Source of the DNA: Lepidodermella squamata
Taxonomy: Eukaryota > Gastrotricha
Direction: 5' to 3'
Assembly: GCA_047495785.1 (NCBI GenBank)
Contig: JBLDXI010000003.1
Location: 3,224,001 to 3,288,000 of the forward strand
Length of the DNA: 64,000 nucleotides
Below the pieces are notes generated by a model. The model saw only the letters and a program-made list of their open reading frames with translations. It had not been told where the DNA came from and did not search any database. A program made the translations under genes and the position numbers. Within the stretch, counting starts at the first letter, position 1; each line of letters starts with the position of its first letter. Below are positions 48,252 through 59,482 of this stretch, one piece after another.

Positions 48252-51009
48252 CAGAGGTGGAATTGGGGCGGTTTGGGTTGGTGTACATATATGGGGTGCG
48301 GTGTGGGTCATGGTTTGGTGCGGGTTGGAATGGGTTGGGTTGCGGTTAGCCCATATGGGTTGCGGGTTATTTAACCCACATTATCTATTTTTGATATTAA
48401 AAGAGCTGTCATGTTTTAAAACATCGGCAAATACTCTGCTAAACATAGCGAAGCCATTTACGTTTCCCTATCAATTCCAATAATTTGAAAGTTACACATA
48501 AATCGACCAACAAAGCGCAATTACATTTTGTTTGCTATTGAAATTCATTCATTCGCTTGAACTCATGTTTTTGCTTCGGCGGATTGTTTTCTGTGATACA
48601 TTATTCAACGACAAATGCTGTGCCTGAATCGCTAACCGGCATTGAAGCGGTCTAGGCAGCAGCGAATAAGCCAAAACAGTCGAAAATAGTGAAATATTGA
48701 ATAGATCTGAGTTTCGCCAACATTTGACGGCGGGTGAATCTCATTTAGTTTTTTTCGACGTAGAATCCCATTTTGCTAAATTTTCTGCTAAGTTCTGATT
48801 ACACCTGCCATGTATGGCGGCATTTGGTGTTTGAAATTCGACCCATGCGATTTTATACACACCTCTTTTGTATCAAGTCGAGCATAGCTTACCATCCGCC
48901 AATATTTTTATTTTGAAAATGCCGTTCTGATTTCAACCCAAATTTCATGAAATTTTGGAGAATAACAGATGGAATGATGGATAATCATTTGGTAATAAAT
49001 TCATCCGGAACTGACGCTTTACGGAATCGAAAATATGATTATTGATTATCCAATTTGATGTTATGTGACGAATGGCCCCTGCCCCGTTGACTAGACCTGC
49101 GTCTCATGGGATGAGCAAGATATACCAGTATTACTTGCCACTACAATTCAGCGGATAGCCTAGCTTAGGTAGTCCATTTTCCAGGATCACCTGAGGAGCT
49201 TTATTAGAAATACGGTGTGTTTAATTGTTCGGTTCGGAGTTTTAACCAAGTACCACAAGTACTATTGCTCCAAGGGAATCACCAGTGAGCTCAAAACGGT
49301 ACTTATATACTGGTACATATCTCGATCCGCGATAAAAATGCTATCAAAACTTTTATTTATGAATCTATCAGGGATTCAGCTTCATTTTTTATTATTAATA
49401 TGGCTAAATTGTTTCAAGATTTTTTGTAAATTTCAAAGGTAATTCTTCGAATTTGAATGCCGTATTTTCTGAACCCCCACCCCCTCTCGTTTAGTGCCCT
49501 GCCTCGTTTAAAAGCCTAGGTATATCTGATTTTTAATATGTGGAGCCCTACCTTGAATAGTAACCTGGGCGCATAGTACGCGAAGATTAAACCCTCTTCG
49601 CTGCCCTAGCGCGCATGCTAACACGTGAAAAAAGCCCCTTAAGCTCCTAGAGGTCCAGTCGACACTCGAGATGCGGATGTTGCGCTGTTACCTGACCGCA
49701 TGAGATGAGAGGCTGGAATAAATCGATTAAATCTTCATTACTCGCCGCGCCGAAGGTGCTATTGGCGCCTCCTGTTTCTATTTCCGGGTTGTATAGCCTA
49801 GTTTTTGTTGGTTTTCAAGGCTTCAATTTTGCATAACCTTGGGTTGGTTCAGCTTAAAATAGCTAAACATCTTTAGGTTCTGATAAATTATAATCTTTTC
49901 TCAGATATCAGACTAAAATCACGCATGAAAAACTATTAGGGCGCCGATATTTATAAACCTCTAACTTCAAACTCAAAACATATTTGTAGCTGAAATCGTC
50001 GTTGGTTCGGCTAAAAGCCCTATCTCTGTAAAACCGGAGGGTCGAATGGCGCCGGCTAGATTAGAATGAATTCATGAATACCTAGCCATAAGTAAGATTC
50101 CTCTCATAGATTTGGCGAAAACTGGACATCTTCGCTCATAGATCAATAAACTCTTCTCACTAAAATGAAATCCGAAATGTGCCGAACTTCGTAAACTGGG
50201 GATATCAACTATCAGTCTCTATACTGTGGAGATCATCCTCTAAACTTCAAAACTAGTTCGATCCCGTTAGAATTATTTTCCTGGCAATGCCGAGAGTGTT
50301 TAAGCAATGCTATGCCTCGCACACGTTTAAAAAGCTAGCTAAACAGGGGGGTGGCGGAGAATTAACTTCTTCACAACGGAGCTCGGTATTAAATTCCAAG
50401 GGGATATTTAAAATTTTTCTACGATAGTTTTTAGTTGAAAATTCTTATAAGCATTCTTTTGCTCAATCAAAAATTGAAATTTGGCCCTACCGCAGGCAAA
50501 TTTAGGATACAAATTAAAAAATTAAAAGCGCAAATCCTGAGAAATCATGATGCACTGTTGTAGTAATCAGCGGGCATTGTTCGGCTGTTTTGTCAATTGC
50601 TGAATTCGCACATGGAGCGACAGTAGCTTGATAGTAGCAATAAATTAATATCAGCGATAAAGCATTTTGAAACTACTGCTAATTATGAAGGATCGAGTAT
50701 TGTTCCCTCGCATTGCGCAATAACCTCAGTAGTGTGCACTCTTCGCTGGAAAACTCATTCGATCGATGACATTATACTCATTTGATTCCATACTATCAAT
50801 TCAAGCTCATGTAACGCAAAATATTATTGGGCTCCGATCATTTGGCAATGTTTTCTGCCAGAAATATACAAGTACGGTGATGTGGGTTAAATAACCCGCA
50901 ACCCATATGGGCTAACCGCAACCCAACCCATTCCAACCCGCACCAAACCATGACCCACACCGCACCCCATATATGTACACCAACCCAAACCGCCCCAATT
51001 CCACCTCTG
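48252..51009. mobile_element. 2,758-bp non-autonomous hAT-like element with 131-bp TIRs
   Basis: The termini begin CAGAGGTGGAATTGGGGCGG, typical of hAT ends (CAGNGGTGG...). The inverted repeats run 48252-48382 and 50879-51009 with nearly complete identity. GCTATAGG at 48244-48251 and 51010-51017 is a perfect 8-bp target duplication, the hAT length. No transposase ORF is present: the longest frames inside are under 80 codons, and no DDE or BED-like motif is visible. It was probably mobilised in trans. Confidence 0.9.
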
Positions 51010-51017
51010 GCTATAGG

Positions 51018-51233
51018 TATCTTGTTGGTTGCCTAATGCCAGTGCCGTCGTCAGGCTGCCTTCAGCGTAGCCGCGACAATAAGGACATTCAAACACTCTC
51101 TGCCGACAACTGCTATTATTGTTATTTCCTGCCCAAGTGGCTGTCGGCCATGTCTTGGCCACACACATGGATGAGATCTTAGCAGTAAGCAATGCGAACT
51201 GTTCCACAGCTTGGCGGCAACCCGCTAGGATGT
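51018..51233 (-). other. Remnant between the hAT-like element and the right arm
   Basis: On the minus strand this piece stays open with a small Cys-containing segment (RVFECPYCRGYAEG). It continues the sequence interrupted by the hAT-like element. Too short to assign. Confidence 0.35.
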
Positions 51234-51865
51234 GATTTTATGCGTGTGGATTACAATTTACGGTTTTCGGCGGCGACTTCAAGTTTCGCGCTACGATTTA
51301 CACGTTTTGTCCACAAAACACTGGTGAAGGTGGCGCATCGCATGTTTTGTTTACACTTTGCGGATTAAGGTAGCGCGCGCACCATAGACATAATTTAGGA
51401 TAGACTGCTTACTCACGAGAAAAAGGGTGCTACGCCATGGGCGCCAGATGGTCAGCTGATTCATCAGCGCTTGCAGGAAAAGTAAACAAAATAGTCGATT
51501 GGTTTTTTTACTGGTTCCGTGACGGTTTCGATTTTCCCAAGGTTTTCGTTGATGGATACGGAGGGAGGAAATCACGAGGAACAAGCTGATTATTTTTACG
51601 AAATTTTTGAAGGCATTTCAAATGGTGTTATCGAGGAAAAATGGTTTCGCAATCACAAAGAAAAATAATTTTCACGGTCATTTAAATTTAAATTGAAGCA
51701 TTTTTTCAATGGCCTAGATAGCCCGCATCATGGTCCACATGTCGATACTTGGAGCGAACTTCAATGATTTTTCCCTGATTTTCCAGGAATTTCAGAAAAG
51801 AAATCTCAACCTCCAGGTATTAAAAAACTAAGGGTTTCGAGTTGGAATCTTTGTTGACAGCACGT

Positions 51866-52466
51866 CCCAGGCGAACACGGATCATACGACCGACATGTGA
51901 AATTCCGAAATTTCGTCATATCAAAACATGAGCGACGGTTATACTGAGGAATGTCCGCCTAGTTATATGATAATTGCGAAAAACGTCACATGTTCGTCAT
52001 ATATTCGTCCTATCGTGTGGTATCTATTTTTTAAAGCGGAGAAAGAGAAAGCAGTTTAATTTGCATATGTACAATCTAAAAATAATCAGATTATTGGTAA
52101 AAATTGCGATGTGATGTTAACAAATTATATCATATTTACTCGAATAGCTTTGTTTCTTCTATTTTTTGTCGAATTATGTAGCCGTCGTACGGTCGTCACA
52201 TTTCGAACGCGCCAAAAATTATATCACTTCGCGATCACATCTTCGGCGATGTGACTTGGATGTAACCGGGATGTGATATAATTTTTGGCGCATCGGCGAT
52301 GTGACCACGATATGATATAATTTTCGCCGCGTTTGAAATGTGACGACCAAGTAACCGCGAGATGTGATGTCCATACGACGAAATCGTTCGATTAATGATG
52401 TAACATGCCGGTCACATTTCCGTCGTATATTATCACGTAATTTCATATGACGCGTGTTCGCCTGGG
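51866..52466. mobile_element. 601-bp MITE-like element, mirror copy (right arm)
   Basis: Inverted copy of 42577-43177. It was present in the arm before duplication or before the last homogenisation, because it lies at the mirrored position with the same ends. Confidence 0.65.
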
Positions 52467-52903
52467 GTGCGCCACAACCACATGGCATAGCTGGAAAAAG
52501 ATTGTGGTTAGGCATAATTGTACGCGTCTGATAGCCATAACTTTGCGTTTAACGTTTGTAAAATAATGAATCTTTTATCTATTATGACTCGAGTTGCCTA
52601 CTATAAGCTATGAATGTATGCGAATAGCACAAAAAATACAGCTTCTCGATAATATCCAAATCTTGGGATTTTTCAAGTTTTCAAAAAGATAGAATCGTTT
52701 GCTTTTATTTTTGAGTTAAATTTGAGGGCGTCCTCAATTTTCGGCTTAAGGAATTTGAAGTTAGTGCGTACGACCACCAATCCGTTATTCATCGCAGGCC
52801 TCATCATAGACAAAAATCTCAAATGGAGTTTTTAAATGATTTTTTATTTCGCATGAAAATTACTCGTGATTCATCAATGATGGAAAGTTCTTGTGATCAT
52901 AAT

Positions 52904-53411
52904 TTAGTTGGAGACGCTGACGGACTTGCTGAAGGAGTACGAGCCCTTGTTGGCCTTGCGGCCGCCGAACTTGCCGTGGCCGAACTTGCCGCCCTTGCGG
53001 CCGTAGCCGAAGTTCTTGCCGTGCTTGCCGAACTTGCGACCACCGAATCGCTTGTTTTTGCCCCAGCGGTTGCCGGAGAACGAGGCGGACCGCGAGTAGG
53101 AAACAGACTTGGAGACCGACTTGGAGAAGGATCCGCGGCGCTTGTTCATCTTCTTGCCGTGGCGCTTCTTCATCGGGAAGGCACGTCCCTTGCGGAAAGC
53201 CTTCTTGTTCTCGAAGGAGCGGCTCGCCGAGGCGCTCACCTTCTTCTCGTAGTGGCGGTGCATTTCTTTCGATTCAACATTCCACACCTTGGCCTCAGAG
53301 TAAGCTGAAACAATGCAATAGGGAATTTCAGGTTATGGGCATAAGTGAGGAAGAAAGTGTGTTACCAAGGCCGAGCAGGACGATAGCAGCAATGGCGAGG
53401 AAAGCACGCAT
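52904..53411 (-). CDS. Small secreted Lys/Gly/Ser/Phe-rich protein (right arm copy)
   Basis: Exons (minus strand) 53366-53411 and 52904-53304. The 148-residue product and all visible bases are the same as in the left-arm gene 41632-42139, including the TATA box (53504-53511) and the AATAAA (52843-52848). It should be equally functional. Confidence 0.87.
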
Positions 53412-53503
53412 GGTTGAATAGGATAATGAGATGAAGAGAAATTATAAATAATTTGAAAATCGAAGCAAGAGATGGCTGATGATGTGGAACCGAATTCCCG
53501 CTG

Positions 53504-53511
53504 CTTTTATA
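53504..53511 (-). promoter_or_regulatory. TATA box (TATAAAAG), right arm copy
   Basis: Mirror copy of 41532-41539, 100 bases before the ATG on the minus strand. Confidence 0.7.
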
Positions 53512-53881
53512 CCATGGCTTCCGGTCTTAATTGGAATAATTGAGGAGGGCTTCGCCTCTGCCATCTATCATACGCATCTGAAATGCTGATCGCATAATAT
53601 CCGCTGTCGATAACAAGAATATCGCCATTTAAGAAGCTTTTAATAACCTTGTTAACTTCATGTTCATTTCATGAAAGCCGGTGTTCATTTTCCAAGCATA
53701 AATAATTTTTTAACGAGAAATGAGGGTTTTTCCTTTCTTTAAGTGTACCCGAATAAAAAGCATCCTCAGTTCCAATCTCCTGATTTATTTCATTTAATTA
53801 ATCGAGAAATCACAATCACAAATCACAAATATGTTTGTAGATCGTCAAAATCGCAATCAAAAATAATTTGGTTATATTCGC

Positions 53882-55122
53882 TTAGTAGGTGTAGCTCTTG
53901 CCGGCTGAAGACGCCTTGTTGTAGCCGTGGTTGTAGCCTCCCTTCTTGCCGCCCTTCTTTTCGGTCTTCTTTCCACCCTTTTTGCCTTCTTTCTTGGAAG
54001 CCTTCTTGCCACCCTTCTTGGATGCCTTCTTGCCCTTAGCAGCGCTGTGGCTGGCCTTCTTGGCGCTGGCGCTCTTCTGTTCTTGGTAGCTGCCAGAGAC
54101 AGACGCAGCGAAATCGTGGGTGGCACGCTCAGCCGAGGCGGAGGCGCGTTTGCGGTCGTGCTTGGCCGAGGCCTTGCGGGCGTGGGCAGAGTCGGAGACG
54201 GAGGTCTTCTTGCTGCTGGTCTTGTAGTCGCGGGCGTTGCGCGAGTCACGGGCAACGGATGCCGAGGCACGGCGTTGGTGGGCCTTGTTGCGCTTCGCCT
54301 TCTTCGAGGCAGCGGCGGCCGAGGCCTGCGAATCGCGGGAAGCGTAGTCGGCAGAGTGGGCCTTGCGGGACTTCTTGCCATGGGCCTTCTTGGCGGTCTT
54401 CTTGCGGCTGGCAGTGGTGGCGGCGCCGTCAGAGTCGGCCTTGGCGAACTCCTGCGAGCCGGACTCGAAGCTGAACTTGTTGACCTTGTTGTGGCCCTTG
54501 TCGGTGAAGGTCTTCTTCTTGAACTCGATCACCTCGCCGGCCTTGTCGCGGGCCTGGTCCTTCTGGAAAGCAGCCTTGCGCTTGTGGTCGGCACGGCCGT
54601 GCTTCTTGTTGCGCTTGTGCTTCTGGGCAGCGGCGGCGGCGCCAGAGTCGGCGTAGGCGTTGTCGTGCTTGGCGGAGGCAGCCGAGTCGCTCTTGCGGAC
54701 AACGCGGCCGTGGCGCTTGCTGCCAGCCTTCGATTTCTTCTGGTCGTAGGCGGAATCGCGCTTGCCGGCAGATTCGTAGCTGGCCGAGGCGCGTTCGCGG
54801 CTGGCCGATCGGGTCTTGATCAGCTTGCGCTTGTCGCTGGTCTTCTTGTTGTGGGAAGCATCGGCCGAGGCGTAGTCGACGGCAGCGGATTCCTGCTCAG
54901 CAGAGGCGGACTTGCGGTCGTAGGTGTCGCGTTGGTCAACCGAGGCAGAGAACGAAGCTTCCTTTTTGTTGCCACCCTTCTTGGCACCTTTGCCCTTACC
55001 ACCGGAAGAGACTACAATGAAAATGTCAAAAATAAAACAACCATGTTTAAAAGATAGGATGGCAGGAAATTACCGGTAGCGGCAAGCAGGATAATCACAG
55101 CGAGAGCGAGGTAGACACGCAT
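53882..55122 (-). CDS. Secreted Lys/Ala/Ser-rich protein (pair 2, second gene, right arm copy)
   Basis: Exons (minus strand) 55074-55122 and 53882-55011. The 392-residue product is identical, as far as I can see, to that of 39921-41161. It keeps its upstream partner 180 bases away, so the pair arrangement is preserved in both arms. Confidence 0.86.
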
Positions 55123-55302
55123 TTTATAAGGGTTAACTCTAATTCGGGAAAAAAATGAGATATATTTGGATCACAGTCGTGACACTAATATTATCCTTCC
55201 AATTTTGAACAGGTAAGTATCCCAAGCAAAAAAAAATAATTTCTTCACCATACACAATACTATGTTAGTCCTATATGGGTAAATCAAGCTCGGATGCCAG
55301 CT

Positions 55303-56337
55303 TTAGTTGTTACCAGCTGACGCAGATGCAGAACTCTTGTTAACCGAAGCCGAGGCGAAGTCACCACCACGGCGACCACCGTGACGACGGCCGAAGAACT
55401 TGCCATGATGACCACGGCGGCCGCGGAAGTTGCCAGCAGCAGCCGAGGCGGAGCGCTTGTTAACAGAAGCCGAGGCGAAGTTTCCTCCGCGACGACGGCC
55501 ATGCAGACCGCGGCGGCCATGACGGCGGCCAGAGAAGGAAACAGAACGGCGACCATGCTTGAATCCACGACGTTTGCCGTAGGATCCAGCCGAGGCGGAG
55601 GCAGAGTTCTTGTTGACTGAGGCCGAGGCAAAGTTTCCACCACGGCGACCACCATGATGGCGACCAAAGTAGCCGCGACGACCACGGAAGTTACCGGCAG
55701 CAGCAGAGGCAGAACGCTTGTTGACGGAGGCGGAAGCAAAGTTGCCACCTCGACGACCACCGTGACGACGGCCGAAGAATTTTCCATGGCCACGGCGACC
55801 ACGGAAGTTACCGGCAGCAGCTGAAGCAGAGCGCTTGTTGACCGAGGCAGAGGCGAAGTTTCCTCCACGACGACGACCGTGGCCGAAGTAGCGACCAGCG
55901 TGATGGCGACGGCCGAAGTTCTTGCGGCCCTTGTTGGAGCCTGCAGAGGCGGAGGCGGAGTTCTTGTTGACGGAAGCCGAGGCGAAGTTGCCACCACGAC
56001 GACCCTTGTGGCCGAAGAAGCGACCACCACGACGGCCGCCATTGCCAGCTGAAGCGGAAGCAGAGTTCTTGTTAACCGAGGCAGAAGCGTAGTTGCCACG
56101 ACGGCGGCCATGGAAGCCGAATCCACGACCGTGTTTCCCAGAGTACAGATCGCCATGACGAGCCTTGTCGACGCCAGCCGAAGCGGAGGCTTCCTTCTTG
56201 TTCACAGAGGCGGACGCATCATTCGCCGAAACGGCAACTACGGACGACGAAAATTAATTAAGAAACCAGTCATTACAAAGTAAACTTGTACCGATGCAGA
56301 ACAGAGCGACAGCAGCTGCGACGAGGGTTAAACGCAT
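55303..56337 (-). CDS. Secreted SASASVNK-repeat Gly/Arg-rich protein (pair 2, first gene, right arm copy)
   Basis: Exons (minus strand) 56292-56337 and 55303-56237. The 326-residue product is identical to that of 38706-39740. Internally repetitive coding sequences usually drift in copy number, so an identical repeat count in both arms points to recent duplication or ongoing conversion. Confidence 0.87.
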
Positions 56338-56420
56338 GTTGATAGTTCAATGATCAGTGAGGAGATGAAATAGAGAAGAGGCAACGGATTGGAATGATAC
56401 ATTTCCGATTTTGAGACCAG

Positions 56421-56428
56421 CTTTTAAA
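56421..56428 (-). promoter_or_regulatory. TATA-like box, right arm copy
   Basis: Mirror copy of 38615-38622, 91 bases before the ATG at 56337 on the minus strand. Confidence 0.5.
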
Positions 56429-56731
56429 GCCTTGTTTGCCTGCTATCCGCATACCTGTTGCGTATGAGGGCGACTGGTCACGCGTGCCACTTGCTTATTT
56501 TTATTATTTTCCATGTCAGCTTCACACAAATCGCGTGATTGTGGTTCGAATCTGCCCTTGTCATTTGTTGTTTTTCGTCTGTGGTTTATTTTTGCCCCAC
56601 TTTCCTTTCCGTTTTGAATCCGTGAATTATTTCATTTTTTCTCAAGACAATCTTGATGGGCACGCGGTGAAAAAAAAATAAAAATTTTTTTTCAACTTAT
56701 TTCAACTTTAACAATTTTGCATCATAAGAGT

Positions 56732-58354
56732 ATTTGTAGTTCGAATGGTAATGCCCTTTCGTGGCATAGCCGAGGCCTGAAATGCAAAGTGAGAACATAA
56801 AAGACAAACTAACTACCACGACCTTTCTGACGACATGAATGATATTCCGTTAGGTGGTTTATTTCCTATCAATATTTAACTTCAGCCAAGCCTTTGTGAT
56901 CGACCTGTTAGACCGAGTTCACAGACAGGCAACTATTCAAGATATAGTTGATGTCGCTAATGTTGGCGATGTAGATAATGAAGCCGAAAAAATCGGACAC
57001 CGCTAGTCAAAATTAGCATCAAAAGTGTACCAATTGCTGACGTGTGCGCGTATCGTGATTTCAGGAAGCTTTTGAATGGCTGCCATGAACCCGAGAAGCC
57101 ACGCATTATCTGCGTGGAACGAGCGCAACCCTGAGATACTGAGAAAAATTACCAAGGCTTGAAAACCCTTGACCAAGTTTGAGAATTGAATTTCAAATGC
57201 TGACGGTTGACAATATCGTTAAATCTCGGCTCTTATATAGATGAAATATTCCGTGTATATTTGTTGCGTCGCATTTTATGGAGTTTCGCGTAAACTCACT
57301 CAGGAATTTATTGCGAAAACATTCGTTAGTTAGCCTTGATAATATTTCGACACCTACCTTTAATCAGAAATCCAACCTCACATTCAATTGCAGACCTTGC
57401 CCTCGACCTAACTTTTGATGGGTCCTTGGCGTTGTCAATGGTACTTGGGCCTTCATGAAAAGTTACATTTGAACATAACAATCGAAATTCCTTGATACGC
57501 TGGCTGATACGGTATCACCCCCGGAGATTCCGTACTACGCGGAATTCAATGAAACGCCACGAAATTTGCTTCATCAGTTGGATCCAATACGTATGTGAAT
57601 GTTATTCATATTGCCAGGCAACTCAGGTTCCCACGAAAGCTGACCAATATTCAAAGCTGTTCCACCTTCTCATCAACAATTAAAAGGGGGTGTGTAATAT
57701 GAAACAAGTGTCATCGATTGATTTATAAATAGGAACAATTCACTATGGGCTCTTATCTTGTCGAGCGTCTCATATGGAGGTAAAAGATGAAAGATTCACA
57801 TTGATATTTTGCGTCCCATGGCTATTCTTATTTTCCATGTTATTGAAAATTCAAAGTCGCTGAATACATTTTTACTGAGAATCGCATTTGTTCAACCGAA
57901 AATTATCCAATGTTAATAATATTATCTTATTTTTGAGAAAACAGTGCCAAAATGTAGGGGATCCATTGATTATTACAAACAATCAGCCGAATTCATACTC
58001 TTGCGTGAAAACCTGCTGTTTTAAATTTGATTGCCGGAATGCTCATTTTTTACTAGGGCCTGAATTCATGGTACTGAAAAGACTCACCAAGCCCCTGATT
58101 GCATGAGACGTAGCTAGGACGCCGCAGCTGGCTTGTTTACGAGAAAAAAGTGTTGGCAGATAATGAGGGTCTAAGGTCACTTTTTCTAGTAAATAACCCA
58201 GCTTTTAATGTATTCATCCGTATTCATCGCCAACATTTTGATTACATTGCAGGGTCCAAGCCCCGGCGTCCTAACTACGTCTCATGCCTGATTGTAGGCC
58301 AGAGGAGCTACTCTTAAACTTGGGTGCCTATTCGACCGGTGGCTCGGTTTATTA
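56732..58354. other. Intergenic region right of the palindrome
   Basis: The first 55-60 bases are a diverged continuation of arm homology. The rest shows no gene, splice structure or terminal repeats; open frames are short and featureless. Confidence 0.5.
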
Positions 58355-58646
58355 GGTTGGCACGGTGGCTCAGTTGGGTCGTTGAGCTACTGTGTATCCG
58401 AGGGGATATCGCTGGGTTCAAGTCCTCATGACGGAACCAGGATAGAGTCCCCCCTTTGCCCATGCATCGCGTTACATAATCTAAAATTGGGAGGCTGATG
58501 GAGTGTCAGCTAGACTGTACCAGTCGAATCCCGTCATACGGAAATCTCACTCACTTAAGATAGGACCTAAGGCTTGAGTAAGTGGCAAGCCCTTTTAGTC
58601 CTCAAAGCTCGCGTTGAAACAGAAATTATTATTATTATTATTATTT
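58355..58646 (+). mobile_element. tRNA-derived SINE
   Basis: The head contains RNA polymerase III boxes at tRNA-like spacing: A box TGGCTCAGTTGG (58366-58377) and B box GGTTCAAGTCC (58415-58425). A tRNA-unrelated body of about 200 bp follows, then an (ATT)n tail at about 58627-58646. This is the standard SINE layout. Flanking target duplications are not obvious because the tail is simple sequence. Confidence 0.8.
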
Positions 58647-59482
58647 CTTCTCCTGTATTGTGAGCCCACCCTTGAAACATTATAAAATAGTCGCCCTGGT
58701 TGAACAAAAGTTTTTCGCAAAATCTCAAGCTATTGCAAACAGAATGCCTAAGAGGGCTTCTTTCTGTTTTTTCAGTGCTTTCCGGATGAGGTCTTGTCAA
58801 GCGCTATTAAAACTGTCCTTCATTAATTTCTATTTGAAGCGATGGTGGCTTTTATGTCGAAATTCAGAGAAACAGGCTTTTGACAACCCGCAGTTCACAT
58901 AGCTCTGATTTCAATGGATAATTCGTGACAGCGAGTTCATAAAAAAAATGCGCGGCTATCGGTGCTGAAGTCCAGTTGAAATACGACGATGTAAAATGGA
59001 GAGCTATAATGCGGGGATAAACATCTCGCGACTTAACAAAACACAGCCATCCGACTGCAAGCTGTCCTTTCGAGGAAATCCGAAGGCATATAGCGGATGA
59101 GCTTTAGTTTTAACGCTGAGCTATTAACATCGATTAGTGAAACTTCGCATAGACGTCAGACGCACTGAAAAATTCGAATGTGGGTACGCTAGATGCATGT
59201 CCCATCAGTTCAGTAACCTTACCCATCAATCTTCACATTTCACATTTTCATTTTGTCGCGAAACTTGTGAACATTTTAGGTGTCAGGAATAGAGCAAAAA
59301 GAAGTACAGAGATAGCATTAATTGAATAAGTCTTAATTTTAACCGGTATATTAACCACCTAATTCGTATGCCCAAAATCCAACTATCCCCTAACCTTCCA
59401 TCGCGTTTTCTCAATTGGTGTTGAATACATTTAATTAATAATAGAGATCGTGGAATTTTAATCAAAGCTGTTTGGCAGTGAC
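58647..59482. other. Upstream region of the GPCR gene
   Basis: No gene seen. AT-rich sequence including ttaattaataat just before the start codon region. It presumably contains the receptor's promoter; no TATA box was assigned. Confidence 0.45.

Larger units (their letters stand above)
51234..56731 (-). repeat. Right arm of the 5.5-kb inverted repeat
   Basis: Mirror image of 38312-43809, carrying the same three genes on the minus strand. The inner boundary is abrupt (shared cataaaatc, then unrelated sequence). The outer boundary grades into about 55-60 bp of diverged homology. The 7,424-bp spacer between arms is made largely of mobile elements. Confidence 0.97.

Noticed and set aside
48252-51009. 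Transposase gene in the hAT-like element
   Set aside because: All internal frames are short and none shows BED-finger or RNase-H-like catalytic motifs.
58355-58440. Functional tRNA gene
   Set aside because: A and B boxes are present, but the arms do not pair as a cloverleaf, and the sequence continues into a SINE body with an ATT tail.
58497-58545. Hammerhead-ribozyme-like CTGATGGAG ... CGAATC inside the SINE
   Set aside because: The conserved CTGANGA core has a G in place of the last A, and no stem III can form between GAA and the cleavage-site dinucleotide.
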